Positions 36,101 to 43,500 of a stretch of 64,000 nucleotides of DNA are shown piece after piece. Both the position numbers and the translations under genes were made by a program. Position 1 is the first letter of the stretch, and each line of letters begins with the position of its first letter. This stretch comes from Flexifilum sp963727545 (GTDB lineage: Bacteria; Chloroflexota; Anaerolineae; Aggregatilineales; Phototrophicaceae), in NCBI GenBank assembly GCA_963727545.1, contig CAVSGS010000010.1, forward strand, positions 62,001-126,000, given 5' to 3'. The notes beneath the pieces were generated by a model. That model searched no databases. It was not told the origin of the DNA and worked only from the letters and a program-made list of their open reading frames with translations.

Positions 36101-36990
36101 AGCAGCGTCCGATTGCGCTCGTCCGGCGCGATCCGGTGGTCGAGCACCGGCAGCACTTGAATCAGCGCCGCCAGCGCGATCAAGCCCGCCAGCGGCGCAA
36201 GGTTGATCCGGCTGGCGACCGCGCAGCCGAAGAACACCCCCGCCAGCGCATAGTTGATCAGCTTGCCGTCGCGCTGCACCAGCACCGCGAACAGAATCGT
36301 CAGCGCCGCGAACAGGTTGCTGATCGAGTCCGCCGTCCCGAAGTGCGCCATCTGGATCGAAAAGACCGTCACCGCGTAGAGGAACGCCGCCAGCAGCCCG
36401 ACCCATTTATCGTGCAGCTTGGTGCCGATCAGGAAGCAGATCAAGATGATGCTCATCTCGGCGAGCGCCGAAAGGAAGCGCCAGACCAGTTGAATGCCGT
36501 CGTAGCTCACCCACTGCGTGCCGCTGTAGTCGGGATTTCCCAAGAAGTTGTGCGCGACGAACTCCGACCCCTGCACCATCAAATCGCCGGCGGCTCGCGC
36601 CATGAACACGGGCAGCGTCCCGTAAACGAACAACCCGGTTGACGAGTTGGCGTTGAGCGGGTTCAGCGTCGAACAGTAGGCGTCGAAATAGGTCCCCATC
36701 CCGTTCGTGTCGGGATAGCGCGCCAAGCAGGTGGCAATGTGCTCGGCTTGATTGTCGCCGCTGGGGTTCAACTGCCGCCCCAAGCCCTGCGCCACGTCGG
36801 TCAGAAAGCGCTCATCCGGGTGCAGATGGGTGAAATCGTCCCAGTTCAAGCCGCTGAAGCGAAAATACCCGCCGATCAGGATCACGAACAGCAACAGCAC
36901 GCCGACCAACGCATCCCCGCGCACAATCGCGCGGCGCTTCGGCAGGACAGCCAACTCAGCTACTTCAGGCAGGCGTCGAACGTCTTGCAT
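32626..36990 (-). CDS. giant membrane protein: GT39-like + beta domains + DUF2298, N-terminal fragment (frameshifted)
   Basis: The intact gene would span 31190-36990 and encode about 1,930 residues. Residues ~25-480 are a GT39/PMT-like membrane module with HPDERFLTDVAQ as acidic first-loop motif. Residues ~510-790 hold two tandem, related extracytoplasmic beta domains (each with SFxAPxSGxV, DPNxDxxxE and a final VIGG/VVSGG strand). A further soluble part follows, then the DUF2298 module from about 1,080 with TIFPPIDPWYAGGYINYYYFG near 1,210. The frame is lost near 33190; the last ~190 codons to 32626 are out of frame. AAGGGA precedes ATG 36990. Likely an enzyme of surface glycan assembly (inferred). 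Confidence 0.78.
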   Translation of the reverse strand: MQDVRRLPEVAELAVLPKRRAIVRGDALVGVLLLFVILIGGYFRFSGLNWDDFTHLHPDERFLTDVAQGLGRQLNPSGDNQAEHIATCLARYPDTNGMGTYFDAYCSTLNPLNANSSTGLFVYGTLPVFMARAAGDLMVQGSEFVAHNFLGNPDYSGTQWVSYDGIQLVWRFLSALAEMSIILICFLIGTKLHDKWVGLLAAFLYAVTVFSIQMAHFGTADSISNLFAALTILFAVLVQRDGKLINYALAGVFFGCAVASRINLAPLAGLIALAALIQVLPVLDHRIAPDERNRTLLLHGGGLALAAFLSLLCFRIFNPYAFTGPGFFGLALDQRWLNNMQTAQVLINGTSDSPPNFQWLSRTPYLYPLQNMVIWGMGAPFGIIAWISWAWAGWRLLRGKPRALQNALLVVWVLVYFGWLGRNWVTTMRYFLPVYPVLAVLGAWGLLSLWRYAREHVWRRRIAFALLAFVTLFTLLWAGMFTNVYRHLLTRVQASYWVWEHVPGDFAMVVNSPDDPAPIINIDVPNNGLGNRHVYDTEHPASAHSFVAPVSGQVSAVYAAYLDDPNNDPGEELLYVTISTEGVDHPLAEALFGRDLTHDDNLPTPGYTIPFDAPATLEAGQTYTLNILLLNEGPVIGGNFTIPVETTPPSDTPLINIPIPNNNYGGSQDDLLSRVTRFDEFNPGATVSFTAPASGTVTSILAPHLGDPNHDGEPEVLRFTVRHSGDVNAIATAILNTDLPIDAQNIVGKSYDIPFTSPLMVQKGMKYDLQVELLSGGVVVSGGSIFTWEGAWDDPVPTGVCALPQGVTLEDDPPPGLHMDRRDCDTWLDPWWGLVNGYTQDIVYEDEETKREHLLLTLDNSDYIAISSNRFYDPLARNPLRWPMTNFYYKELFSGGLGYDLAATFQESFELGPLKVSDQYLPDYTAPQWLNEFESEEAFSVYDHPVVFIFKKSADYDAQHVHDLLYNIPLNRVTANPLNYNCPGVYSAAIQYPPPCDTTIYDIAARSSYDAEAAPTGLLFTDWMRPEQVNNGTWSERFDVNSIVNTNQVVGVVVWYLTIMVFGFAAFPLLFVLLPSLGDRGYGLAKFAGMFLTAWGTWYLSSIHVPVWSQAGIAGALVILAAFGGVLLWRRRGEFAAFLREHWKRLAFIELITLIAFLVFIGVRLTNPDLWHPSYGGEKPMDFAYFNGVLRSTIFPPIDPWYAGGYINYYYFGYVIVGTPVLLLKMVPAFAYNLILPTLFAATGTAAFSVAFALVNALRDRLTRRGDPPDEATRTGQARAAVGQSLRRRDRGVYAGGGAGQPRYGARLPDRRGADGRLRPDQRHSGLSDPAVHHRSRWGTRRRGDPDDHARGAGPDDLGADPVPDQRHDQDDQQRLERFRQDAGRAAAQHQRGTLVLGTHAGDHRDPQRRWLRDQRDADLHLRLRRHARAHDFDADAVGDHGLAAQRNFAGGYR

Positions 36991-37105
36991 AAATTCCCTT
37001 GTTTACGAAATAGACGGCTCGTCCAGCAGCAGCGTCATTACGCCGCCGTCTCATTCATCGTTATTCTACAGACCGGCGCTGACAATTCCTCAAAACGTAC
37101 ATGAA

Positions 37106-39538
37106 TCACCCGCCGATCGGCTGCAAGCCGTTCGCGGCGAGGAAGTCGGCGAACCCGGCTGCGCCAAGCGCGGGCACGCGGTAGATGTTGAAGCTGTGTC
37201 CGGGCTGATAAGTCGGCATGTTTTGCCATGAGCCGTTCGGGAAATTCGCCTGCAGCCACTCCTGCGCCAGCGCATCTTCCGGCGAGTAGAAGAACAGGAT
37301 GTCCTTGTTCACATCCAACTGCAAATCGGCGTCCGGTCGCACCGCTGCTTGCTGGAGATACCCCGGCACGGCGTCGAGCGACTCGATCGTGTTGCCCCAG
37401 TCGATTTTCCCGGCGTCAATCGCCAGCGCGCGGTGATCCCACCAGTAGGGATAGGCGAGGATGAAGACGTTGCCGTAGCCGTTGCCCTGCGCAGCGGCAA
37501 AATCGCGCATGACCGCCGCACCCGCGCTGTAGGGCAGCGAATTGGCGATGTAGGAAGCGCGAAAATCAACGAAGTAGGTTTGCCAGTTGGCGGAGAAGCT
37601 CAGTCCGGTCACGCCGACGACGCCGATCAGCGCTGCCCCCGCGCCAATCTTGCCGATCACGCGCGGCAGCGCCAGCGCGATCAACGCCAGCGGATAGGCT
37701 GCCAGCAGGTAGACACCCGGCAGCGTCCCGCTCATTCGCGTCGCGCTGGGGTTCTCAATCGGGTAAGCGATCGACAACGCCGACGGCAGAATCATGATCA
37801 GAATCAGCGGCAGCAGCGTCCAATCGAAGGCATCACGGCGCCGGAACATGCGCGCCAGCCACGCCCCAATGCCAACGATCAGCAGCCCACCGGTGAACAC
37901 GTCAAATGCGGGTTCGTTGGGCGCATTGTTGATCCACGCGACATCGCCCTTCCAGTTGTACATCAGCAGCGCGTTGCGGAAGTTGTCGAGCAGCACCGGC
38001 ACATTCTGGTTGAACGCCGTGATCCGCTCTTGCAGCGATGGCGTGCGCATCACCAGATCACCGCTCTCGTCGGTCGTCTGCGTCAGTTCGTCGCCGAACA
38101 GCCGCCCCGACGCCCGCCGCCAGAAATCTTCAGGATACTCGACCGAGTAATGAAACAGCGGGATGAAGATCACGAACGAGACGATCACCAGCGCGACCAG
38201 ATTCATCATCATCTGGCGGCGTTCCAGCAGCGAGCGCAGGCTGAAGATCAACGCAATGCCGACGCCCGCGACCACCGCCACCGGCAGCATTCGGATCGAC
38301 TGATAAGAGTAGACCCCCACGCCGAGCGCCACCCCCGCCCATAAGAAGTCACTGCGTTTATTGTGGCGCAGCCCGCGCGCGAGAAAGATGATCACCAGCG
38401 CCGTGAATAACGGCGTCAAGACGATCCGCAGCCCCAAGCGGCTCAACATCTCGTGCCAGTAGCTCACGGCGACCAGCGCCGCCAGCAGCAAGCCGACCAC
38501 GTTGCCGAGGCGCGGCTCGTCCTCGCCGATGATCTCGCGTCCCATCCACCACAGCACCGGCAGCGTGATCAAGCCTTCGATCACCGTCAGCAGCTTGAGC
38601 AGATAGAAGTCGAGATGCAGCCCCGGCAGATACGACATCCCCGCCAGCAGGTAGAACTGAATCGCATCGCGCCCGTGATTGTTGGCAAAAAAGACGTTGG
38701 TCGCCCCATGCAGGACGCGGTTGACGTCCAGCAGCTTCTCGACGTGATCGCTGGTCATCTCCGGCGGCGTGCCGCTCAGGTCAGCGAAGCGAAAGTAACC
38801 GCCCACGATCATGATGGCGACCAGCGCGACCAGCGTCCAACTGAAGCGCAGCCGCCGCGATCGCAGCCAGCGCCACGCCACCCGTGCGCCGGTGACCGGT
38901 GTCCAGCCAACCGGAGCCAGCACCCAGACCCACAGGACGATGCTCGCCATCCAAGCGATCACGCCTTCGATGGTGAACAGGTTTTGATCGTTCCAGATCC
39001 ACGTCAGCAGGACGGCGATCACCCCGGACATGGCAGCGATCAGCCGCGAGGTGGACAGATCAAACAGGGCTTCGCGGACACGCACAACCGGCGGAGCGTC
39101 CGCCAGCCGCGAGCGGGTCAGCAGCGGCACCAGTTCCGCCACCAGCCAGACGATCAAGCCGATGAGCAGATACGGCGCGCCGAGGTCTAACCCACCTGCC
39201 TCGGAGCGGATCGGCGAGGAGAGCATCACCAGCCCGCCCATGACCGCCAACGCCAAGCCGATCACCCGCAGGATCCATTGAAACCAGACTGAGCCATTGC
39301 TCGCCGGGAATTCCTGCGCCAATTCGAGGTCGAGCGGAACCAGCGCGGCTTCGACCGGTGTCTCAACCGGCAGCAGCGGAGGGAGCAGCGGGCGCTTTCG
39401 GCAGTGGCGGCGGCACGTAAGCCGGTGCCGCGAACACCGATGGCGCTTGCGCCTCGTGTCTCGGCATATACTTGGGCGTCTGCGCCACCACCGCGATCGC
39501 CCGCAGCGTCGCCAGCGGCGCGCGCCAGAATTCCCCAA
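37106..39538 (-). CDS. GT39/ArnT-like membrane glycosyltransferase, main fragment (frameshifted)
   Basis: True coding starts near 39395, joined after removing one C to the N-terminal fragment at 39363-39743. From VWFQWILRVIGLALAVMGG there are about 13 helices; EMTSDHVEKLLDV in the first large loop supplies the acidic motif of GT39/ArnT-type enzymes, with FFANNHGRDAIQFYLL after it. A soluble C-terminal domain (from about 660) ends the protein, with a Pro-containing loop FPNGSWQNMPTYQPG. The intact protein would be about 879 residues. It lies between the methyltransferase (ATGA overlap) and the giant gene (115-nt gap). Confidence 0.75.
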   Translation of the reverse strand: MGNSGARRWRRCGRSRWWRRRPSICRDTRRKRHRCSRHRLTCRRHCRKRPLLPPLLPVETPVEAALVPLDLELAQEFPASNGSVWFQWILRVIGLALAVMGGLVMLSSPIRSEAGGLDLGAPYLLIGLIVWLVAELVPLLTRSRLADAPPVVRVREALFDLSTSRLIAAMSGVIAVLLTWIWNDQNLFTIEGVIAWMASIVLWVWVLAPVGWTPVTGARVAWRWLRSRRLRFSWTLVALVAIMIVGGYFRFADLSGTPPEMTSDHVEKLLDVNRVLHGATNVFFANNHGRDAIQFYLLAGMSYLPGLHLDFYLLKLLTVIEGLITLPVLWWMGREIIGEDEPRLGNVVGLLLAALVAVSYWHEMLSRLGLRIVLTPLFTALVIIFLARGLRHNKRSDFLWAGVALGVGVYSYQSIRMLPVAVVAGVGIALIFSLRSLLERRQMMMNLVALVIVSFVIFIPLFHYSVEYPEDFWRRASGRLFGDELTQTTDESGDLVMRTPSLQERITAFNQNVPVLLDNFRNALLMYNWKGDVAWINNAPNEPAFDVFTGGLLIVGIGAWLARMFRRRDAFDWTLLPLILIMILPSALSIAYPIENPSATRMSGTLPGVYLLAAYPLALIALALPRVIGKIGAGAALIGVVGVTGLSFSANWQTYFVDFRASYIANSLPYSAGAAVMRDFAAAQGNGYGNVFILAYPYWWDHRALAIDAGKIDWGNTIESLDAVPGYLQQAAVRPDADLQLDVNKDILFFYSPEDALAQEWLQANFPNGSWQNMPTYQPGHSFNIYRVPALGAAGFADFLAANGLQPIGG

Positions 39539-39743
39539 CCGCCTCCGACAACGTCAAATCTTCGAAACTACGCTCCGGCTCAGCCGCAGGTTCGGCAGCG
39601 ACTTCTGCTTCCCGCGCTGCGACCAGAGCGTCGTCAGCGGCGCTCACGTCCAGTTCCGTCGGTGTACCGCCGGGCGTTTCGTCCGTGAATGGGGTTTCGT
39701 CGTCGTGCTGCTCTGCGTCTTGCGGCTGATCGTCCCACGTCAT
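39363..39743 (-). CDS. N-terminal cytoplasmic segment of the GT39-like protein (frameshifted)
   Basis: The ATG at 39743 overlaps the methyltransferase stop as ATGA. About 116 residues, very acidic then Ala/Pro-rich (ending PPPLPKAP), with no helix: a disordered cytoplasmic tail for the membrane enzyme encoded next. An extra C in the CCC near 39386-39392 shifts the frame and leads to a stop at 39363. Confidence 0.65.
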   Translation of the reverse strand: MTWDDQPQDAEQHDDETPFTDETPGGTPTELDVSAADDALVAAREAEVAAEPAAEPERSFEDLTLSEAVGEFWRAPLATLRAIAVVAQTPKYMPRHEAQAPSVFAAPAYVPPPLPKAPAAPSAAAG

Positions 39744-40636
39744 GGCTGCGGTTTGCGTCCCTTCGCGGCTAAGTTGACCGTCGAGCGCCCGACCGGTTCG
39801 TTGATCGGGTTCTTGCGGTCGAACCAATTCAACACCGTAATACCGAGATTGATCGGGTTTAGCAAGCTGCCGTCGTTCTGGTCGAAGGTCGTGCGGTCGG
39901 CGGCGTTCGCCAGATCCTCCGGCAGCAAGCCCGATTCCAACAGCGGCTTGCCAATCCCGTAGACTAGATTATGAATGAAGGGGAAAGAGTCGTGCGTAAA
40001 GGCACGTTCGGCTTCGAGGATGAAGCCCGCGCCGAGCACCGCCGCCCGCAGTTGATCGCGCCGGTAGAGCCGCACGTGATTCGCCCACAAGCCCGCGAAT
40101 GTGCCTTTGCTAATGTGCCGCTTGAACCAGAACTCCAGTGTCCAGTTGATCGGGTCCCACCAGAAGGGGTAATCGGCATTGGGCACGGTGATCGCCACCA
40201 CGCCGCCCGGCTTGAGCACCCGGTAGATTTCCTTCAGTCCGGCGACGTCGTCGTCGATGTGTTCGAGGATTTCCGACAGGATCACCGCGTCGAAGGTGTT
40301 GTCGGCGTAGGGCAGCGCGTAGATATTGCAGTTGTTGAGCGTAATATCCGGCAAATCGCCGACGTGCCGCTGCGCCTTCAGGATCACGTCCCAGTCCAGT
40401 TCCGCGCCGACCAGCTTACATTGGCTGACGTAGCGGAACATGTTCAGGTAAAAGCCGCGTCCACAGGGCATGTCGAGGATCAGCATGTCGTCGGTCGGCG
40501 CGATCCACTCGAAAATCGTTTGGACGCGCTTCTTGAACGCCATGTCCGCCTCGTTGCGGGTCATGTGCGCGATGATCTGCGGATCAGCGCCGCGCTGCGG
40601 CGTTGTGCTTGGCGTAGGTGCGGAACTGCTGCTCAT
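39740..40636 (-). CDS. class I SAM-dependent methyltransferase
   Basis: 298 residues. Motif I is LILDMPCGRGFYL, motif II-like VGAELDWD, and ALPYADNTFDAVILSEILEHIDD with LKEIYRVLKPGGVVAITVPN is the standard Methyltransf_11 pattern. The C-terminal third (WWDPINWTLEFWFKRH) looks like that of methyltransferases in polysaccharide clusters. The acceptor is unknown; sugar or lipid-carrier methylation is inferred from context. The start at ATG 40636 overlaps the GT4 gene's end by 53 nt; ATG 40564 (MTRNEADMAF) is an alternative. Confidence 0.85.
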   Translation of the reverse strand: MSSSSAPTPSTTPQRGADPQIIAHMTRNEADMAFKKRVQTIFEWIAPTDDMLILDMPCGRGFYLNMFRYVSQCKLVGAELDWDVILKAQRHVGDLPDITLNNCNIYALPYADNTFDAVILSEILEHIDDDVAGLKEIYRVLKPGGVVAITVPNADYPFWWDPINWTLEFWFKRHISKGTFAGLWANHVRLYRRDQLRAAVLGAGFILEAERAFTHDSFPFIHNLVYGIGKPLLESGLLPEDLANAADRTTFDQNDGSLLNPINLGITVLNWFDRKNPINEPVGRSTVNLAAKGRKPQP

Positions 40637-41432
40637 AGCGATCTACCGTCTCTTGGAAAGAAAATACGCTTTCGATGAATTCGCGCGGCTTATGATACTG
40701 CTCCGGGTGATCGAGCACATCCACCAGCGCCGCGCCGATCGAGCGATAATCACCCTGCTTTGCCAGCTTGCCCATCCCGGTTTCGCGCACCGGAACGCGC
40801 CCGCCGGGGATGTCGGTCATCACGACCGGCGTCCCACAGAGCATCGCCTCGACCTGCACCAGCGCGAAACACTCGGTATCGCTCGGCAGCACCAGCACGT
40901 CACAGGCGGCGTAGAAATCCGCCACGTCCTGCGGATCGGGCATCAAGCCCAGAAACACCAACTGATCCTCGTACTGCTTGACCAGCGCTTGCTGCCGCTC
41001 CCACGTGTCTTCATACGGGATGATGTACTGCCCCGCGAAGACCAGCCGCGCGCCGGGATACTTCTGGTTGACGACTTCCAACGCCCGAATCGCCAAATCG
41101 GGGCGCTTTTCCTCGACGAATCGCCCCGCATAGCCGATGATCGGCGCGCCATTCGGCGACCATTGCGCCCGCAGTTCCGCAACTCGCTGCGGATTCGGCG
41201 GCGGCATCTGGATCGGCGGGTAGACTGCCGAGACTTTATCCATAAACGGCTGTAAATAGTAGGAGTGATCGGCGTAGTCTTGGCTGTAGGCGAGGATGTG
41301 GCTCGCCCGCCGCGCCAGCAGCGTGTACATGGAGTACATCGTGCCCTGAATGAAGCGATTCATCAGTCCGCTCGGCAGGATCAAATCACCGTGATGCGTG
41401 ACGATCACGTTCTTACCCGCCAGTACCGACAT
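40584..41432 (-). CDS. GT4-family glycosyltransferase, C-terminal fragment (frameshifted)
   Basis: Carries the C-terminal Rossmann half of a GT-B fold enzyme: IGYAGRFVEEKRPDLAIRAL (nucleotide-sugar binding) and the EX7E-type region SDTECFALVQVEAMLCGTPVV, with Glu in both expected places. It begins within VLAGKNVIVTHHGDL; one extra G near 41433-41436 separates it from the preceding codons (ETALIAA). Likely uses a nucleotide sugar on a lipid-linked or surface acceptor at the inner membrane face (family knowledge). Confidence 0.8.
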   Translation of the reverse strand: MSVLAGKNVIVTHHGDLILPSGLMNRFIQGTMYSMYTLLARRASHILAYSQDYADHSYYLQPFMDKVSAVYPPIQMPPPNPQRVAELRAQWSPNGAPIIGYAGRFVEEKRPDLAIRALEVVNQKYPGARLVFAGQYIIPYEDTWERQQALVKQYEDQLVFLGLMPDPQDVADFYAACDVLVLPSDTECFALVQVEAMLCGTPVVMTDIPGGRVPVRETGMGKLAKQGDYRSIGAALVDVLDHPEQYHKPREFIESVFSFQETVDRYEQQFRTYAKHNAAARR

Positions 41433-41511
41433 CCGCCGCGATCAGGGCGGTTTCCGGCGTCGGTGTGTGGACGCTGACGACGTCGTGCTCGCGCATCAGC
41501 TTGTAGAGCGC

Positions 41512-41787
41512 CTAAGGATAGGCGGGCATGATCATGCCCCGGCTCAAGTGGATCGGTGCCCACAACCGGACGATCCGCACGCCCTTGTGCATCGTCGTGT
41601 CGTCGCGGGGCAGATCGTTGCTGTAGCGCGCCGTCAAAACCGTGACTTCGTGACCCCGCCGCACCAATTCCTCAGCAACCCGCTGCACGTGGATCGTCAA
41701 CCCGGTACGATGCGGAAAATAGTACAGCAAGCAGATCAGAATTTTCAGCTTGTCGGGTGCTTGACCGTTACTCGACATGCGTTCCAT
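41512..41787 (-). CDS. GT4-family glycosyltransferase, N-terminal fragment (in-frame TAG)
   Basis: Encodes the first strand and acceptor-side motif of a GT4 enzyme: LKILICLLYYFPHRTGLTIHVQ and ELVRRGHEVTVLTARY. An in-frame TAG at 41512-41514 follows MIMPAYP; translation past it continues sensibly as ALYKLMREHDVVSVHTPTPETALIAA until the frameshift near 41434. The stop therefore sits where homologues usually have a hydrophobic residue: a nonsense mutation or base error. ATG 41787 (or 41778) overlaps the flippase gene's end. Confidence 0.7.
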   Translation of the reverse strand: MERMSSNGQAPDKLKILICLLYYFPHRTGLTIHVQRVAEELVRRGHEVTVLTARYSNDLPRDDTTMHKGVRIVRLWAPIHLSRGMIMPAYP

Positions 41788-42800
41788 TTACCTGTGGTGT
41801 TCTCATATCGCGCACGCCCTGTGACACTTGTCCGAGCGAAACGCCCTCTTGGATAAAGCCATAAACGCCCAATGTGCTGTTGACCAGCAGATTGACCGCG
41901 TGAACCGTGATCGCAAAGGCGGTCGCGGTGGGTGCCGGTTCGCCGTAACCCATCGCGCCCAGCGCCAGCAAAATCGATAACTCGTAGGTGCCCAGATTCC
42001 CCGGCACGGCGGGCACTGCCACCGCCAGCGACGCCGCCGCCGTGACCAAGCAGACGGTCGCCCAATCCGCCCGGTTGAAGATCGCCAGCATCAGCAGATA
42101 GGTCGAGATCAGCGAGCAAATCCAGCTCACTGCCGCCCACCCGCCGATCACCGTCAGCGCTTTGGGTTGAGTCAGCGGCGTGAGACCGTCGAGGAAGTGT
42201 TCCAGCCATTGCAGCACGTTCCAGCGCTGGATCAGCGGCATCCGCGCGATCAGCCACGCTGCCAGTCGCAGCGACCGCGATCGCTGACTTCGCCAACACG
42301 ATCAGCCCGCCGAACCCGATCACGACCAGCGGCGCAAAGAACAATGCCGTCGCCCGCAGTTCTTCCGGCAGCGATCCACCCGTCAGCGCCAGCGTGAGGA
42401 TCAGCAGCACCGCCACCATATCGAGCAGTCGCTCGACGATGATCGTGCTGATCGACTTGAACGCCGGAACCGGTGGTCGCGCTAAGGTCGCCAGATACGC
42501 CCGCACCAGTTCGCCGATCCGCAGCGGCAGCACGCCATTGACCAGATAGGACACGTTGGTGATGCTGAAGGCGCGATAGAACGGCAGCGCTCCGCCGAGC
42601 AGCGCGCGCCAGCGTGCCCCGCGCGCGAACAACCCGATCACGATCACCACGATGGCGAGCAGGACGTAACTGTATTGCGCGCTTTGCAGCGCCTGCCACA
42701 TCTGGTTGACGTCCTTCATCTGCGAGGCAATAAAATAGATTGCCAACAGGCTTGCAACCACCCCTAGCAATCCAGCACGCCAGTATTTAAAGGATTTCAA
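41745..42800 (-). CDS. flippase-like (UPF0104/AglD-type) membrane protein, N-terminal fragment (frameshifted)
   Basis: Residues 1-180 are homologous coding (42800 to about 42262): a family of eight-helix proteins that includes LPG-synthase membrane domains and AglD-type proteins. Visible features: FARGARWRALLGG, NVSYLVNGVLPLRIGELVRAYLAT and ISTIIVERLLDMVAVLLIL. The start is TTG 42800 with a strong GGAGG 9 nt upstream. One extra G near 42264 shifts the frame, and the rest to 41745 is spurious. It is the first gene of the long minus-strand operon; a TATAAT at 42831-42826 may be its -10. Confidence 0.78.
   Translation of the reverse strand: MKSFKYWRAGLLGVVASLLAIYFIASQMKDVNQMWQALQSAQYSYVLLAIVVIVIGLFARGARWRALLGGALPFYRAFSITNVSYLVNGVLPLRIGELVRAYLATLARPPVPAFKSISTIIVERLLDMVAVLLILTLALTGGSLPEELRATALFFAPLVVIGFGGLIVLAKSAIAVAATGSVADRADAADPALERAAMAGTLPRRSHAADSTQSADGDRRVGGSELDLLADLDLSADAGDLQPGGLGDRLLGHGGGVAGGGSARRAGESGHLRVIDFAGAGRDGLRRTGTHRDRLCDHGSRGQSAGQQHIGRLWLYPRGRFARTSVTGRARYENTTGKWNACRVTVKHPTS
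41768..42241 (-). CDS. flippase-like membrane protein, C-terminal fragment (frameshifted)
   Basis: Second half of the gene at 42800. It begins near LAAWLIARMPLIQRW and carries the last four helices, including AVAVPAVPGNLGTYELSILLAL, a conserved stretch of the flippase-like family, and YGFIQEGVSLGQV at the end. Its stop overlaps the GT4 start region. Confidence 0.75.
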   Translation of the reverse strand: MPLIQRWNVLQWLEHFLDGLTPLTQPKALTVIGGWAAVSWICSLISTYLLMLAIFNRADWATVCLVTAAASLAVAVPAVPGNLGTYELSILLALGAMGYGEPAPTATAFAITVHAVNLLVNSTLGVYGFIQEGVSLGQVSQGVRDMRTPQVNGTHVE

Positions 42801-42900
42801 CCGTTACGACCTCCGCTAAGAGCGGATTATAGCATGGATGATTTTCATGGGTAGTCTGAACGAGTGCCGACCTCGCTCGTCGCCAATGGCTCGATTGCGC

Positions 42901-42966
42901 TATAATAGGACTAACAGGCGGCTCGGTGAGGGCGTGGCTGGCACCGCAATGATCCACGCCCTCACC
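42901..42966 (+). other. TATAAT followed by a 13-bp perfect hairpin
   Basis: TATAAT at 42901-42906, then GGTGAGGGCGTGG (42925-42937) and its exact complement (42954-42966) around a 16-nt loop. No gene lies here and no T-tract follows; the -35 region is poor. It could be a short structured transcript, a leader of the tRNA transcript, or a protein-binding site. Confidence 0.4.
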
Positions 42967-42989
42967 CAGATCACCACCGCACGCGAACC

Positions 42990-43018
42990 TTGACAGGGTC
43001 TCGCGTGCAGCATACAAT
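42990..43018 (+). promoter_or_regulatory. sigma70-type promoter of the tRNA-Gly gene
   Basis: TTGACA (42990-42995), exactly 17 nt, TACAAT (43013-43018), ending 12 nt before the mature tRNA sequence. Confidence 0.85.
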
Positions 43019-43030
43019 TACGACAGTTGT

Positions 43031-43103
43031 GCGGGTATAACTCAGTTGGTAGAGTGTCTGCTTCCCAAGCAGAATGTCACGGGTTCGAGTCCCGTTACCC
43101 GCT
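43031..43103 (+). tRNA. tRNA-Gly (anticodon CCC)
   Basis: A 73-nt cloverleaf: acceptor stem GCGGGTA/TACCCGC, D arm ACTC/GAGT, anticodon arm TCTGC-TTCCCAA-GCAGA giving anticodon CCC, T arm ACGGG-TTCGAGT-CCCGT, discriminator T. CCA is not encoded. It has its own promoter 12 nt upstream and a terminator 8 nt downstream, so it is a single-gene unit. Confidence 0.95.
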
Positions 43104-43110
43104 CTCGAAG

Positions 43111-43139
43111 CAGTCGTGTTCAAGAACACGGCTGTTTTT
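43111..43139 (+). terminator. rho-independent terminator after tRNA-Gly
   Basis: A 10-bp stem CAGTCGTGTT / AACACGGCTG (one G-T) with a CAAG loop and a TTTTT run. The HAD gene ends at 43138 on the other strand. Confidence 0.88.
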
Positions 43140-43500
43140 ATTCCTCTGCCCCGCGTTCCAGTTCGTCGAGCACGTCGAGCAGCTCCAGCGGCGTCTTGAC
43201 CGTATAGCGCGGCTGCTCGCTGGCATCGACGGCGACTTTCGGGCGGCGGGGTGACCAGTCCAGCCACACGCTGATCATGCCGACGTCGTTCGCGCCTTTG
43301 ACGTCGCGCGCCAGATAATTCCCCATCATGACCACCCTGCCGTAATCCGCCGGAGCGATGCCCAACTGGTCACAAGCAGCCTCGTACATGCGCGCGTCCG
43401 GCTTTTCGCAGCCGAGCGTCTCCGAGATCGCGTAGGCGTCGAATAAATCGTACAAGCCATAGGGCGCGAGGTTGTTGGGGAAGGTCGCGTACCGGTCCAT
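43138..43500 (-). CDS. HAD-family hydrolase, C-terminal fragment (frameshifted)
   Basis: Carries the second half of a HAD phosphatase: GLYDLFDAYAISETLGCEKPDARMY (motif III Lys in GCEKPD) and VVMMGNYLARDVKGANDVGM (motif IV-like). Removing one C near 43486-43489 joins it to the N-terminal fragment (LVADGPV + ATFPNN). Confidence 0.8.
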   Translation of the reverse strand: MDRYATFPNNLAPYGLYDLFDAYAISETLGCEKPDARMYEAACDQLGIAPADYGRVVMMGNYLARDVKGANDVGMISVWLDWSPRRPKVAVDASEQPRYTVKTPLELLDVLDELERGAEE

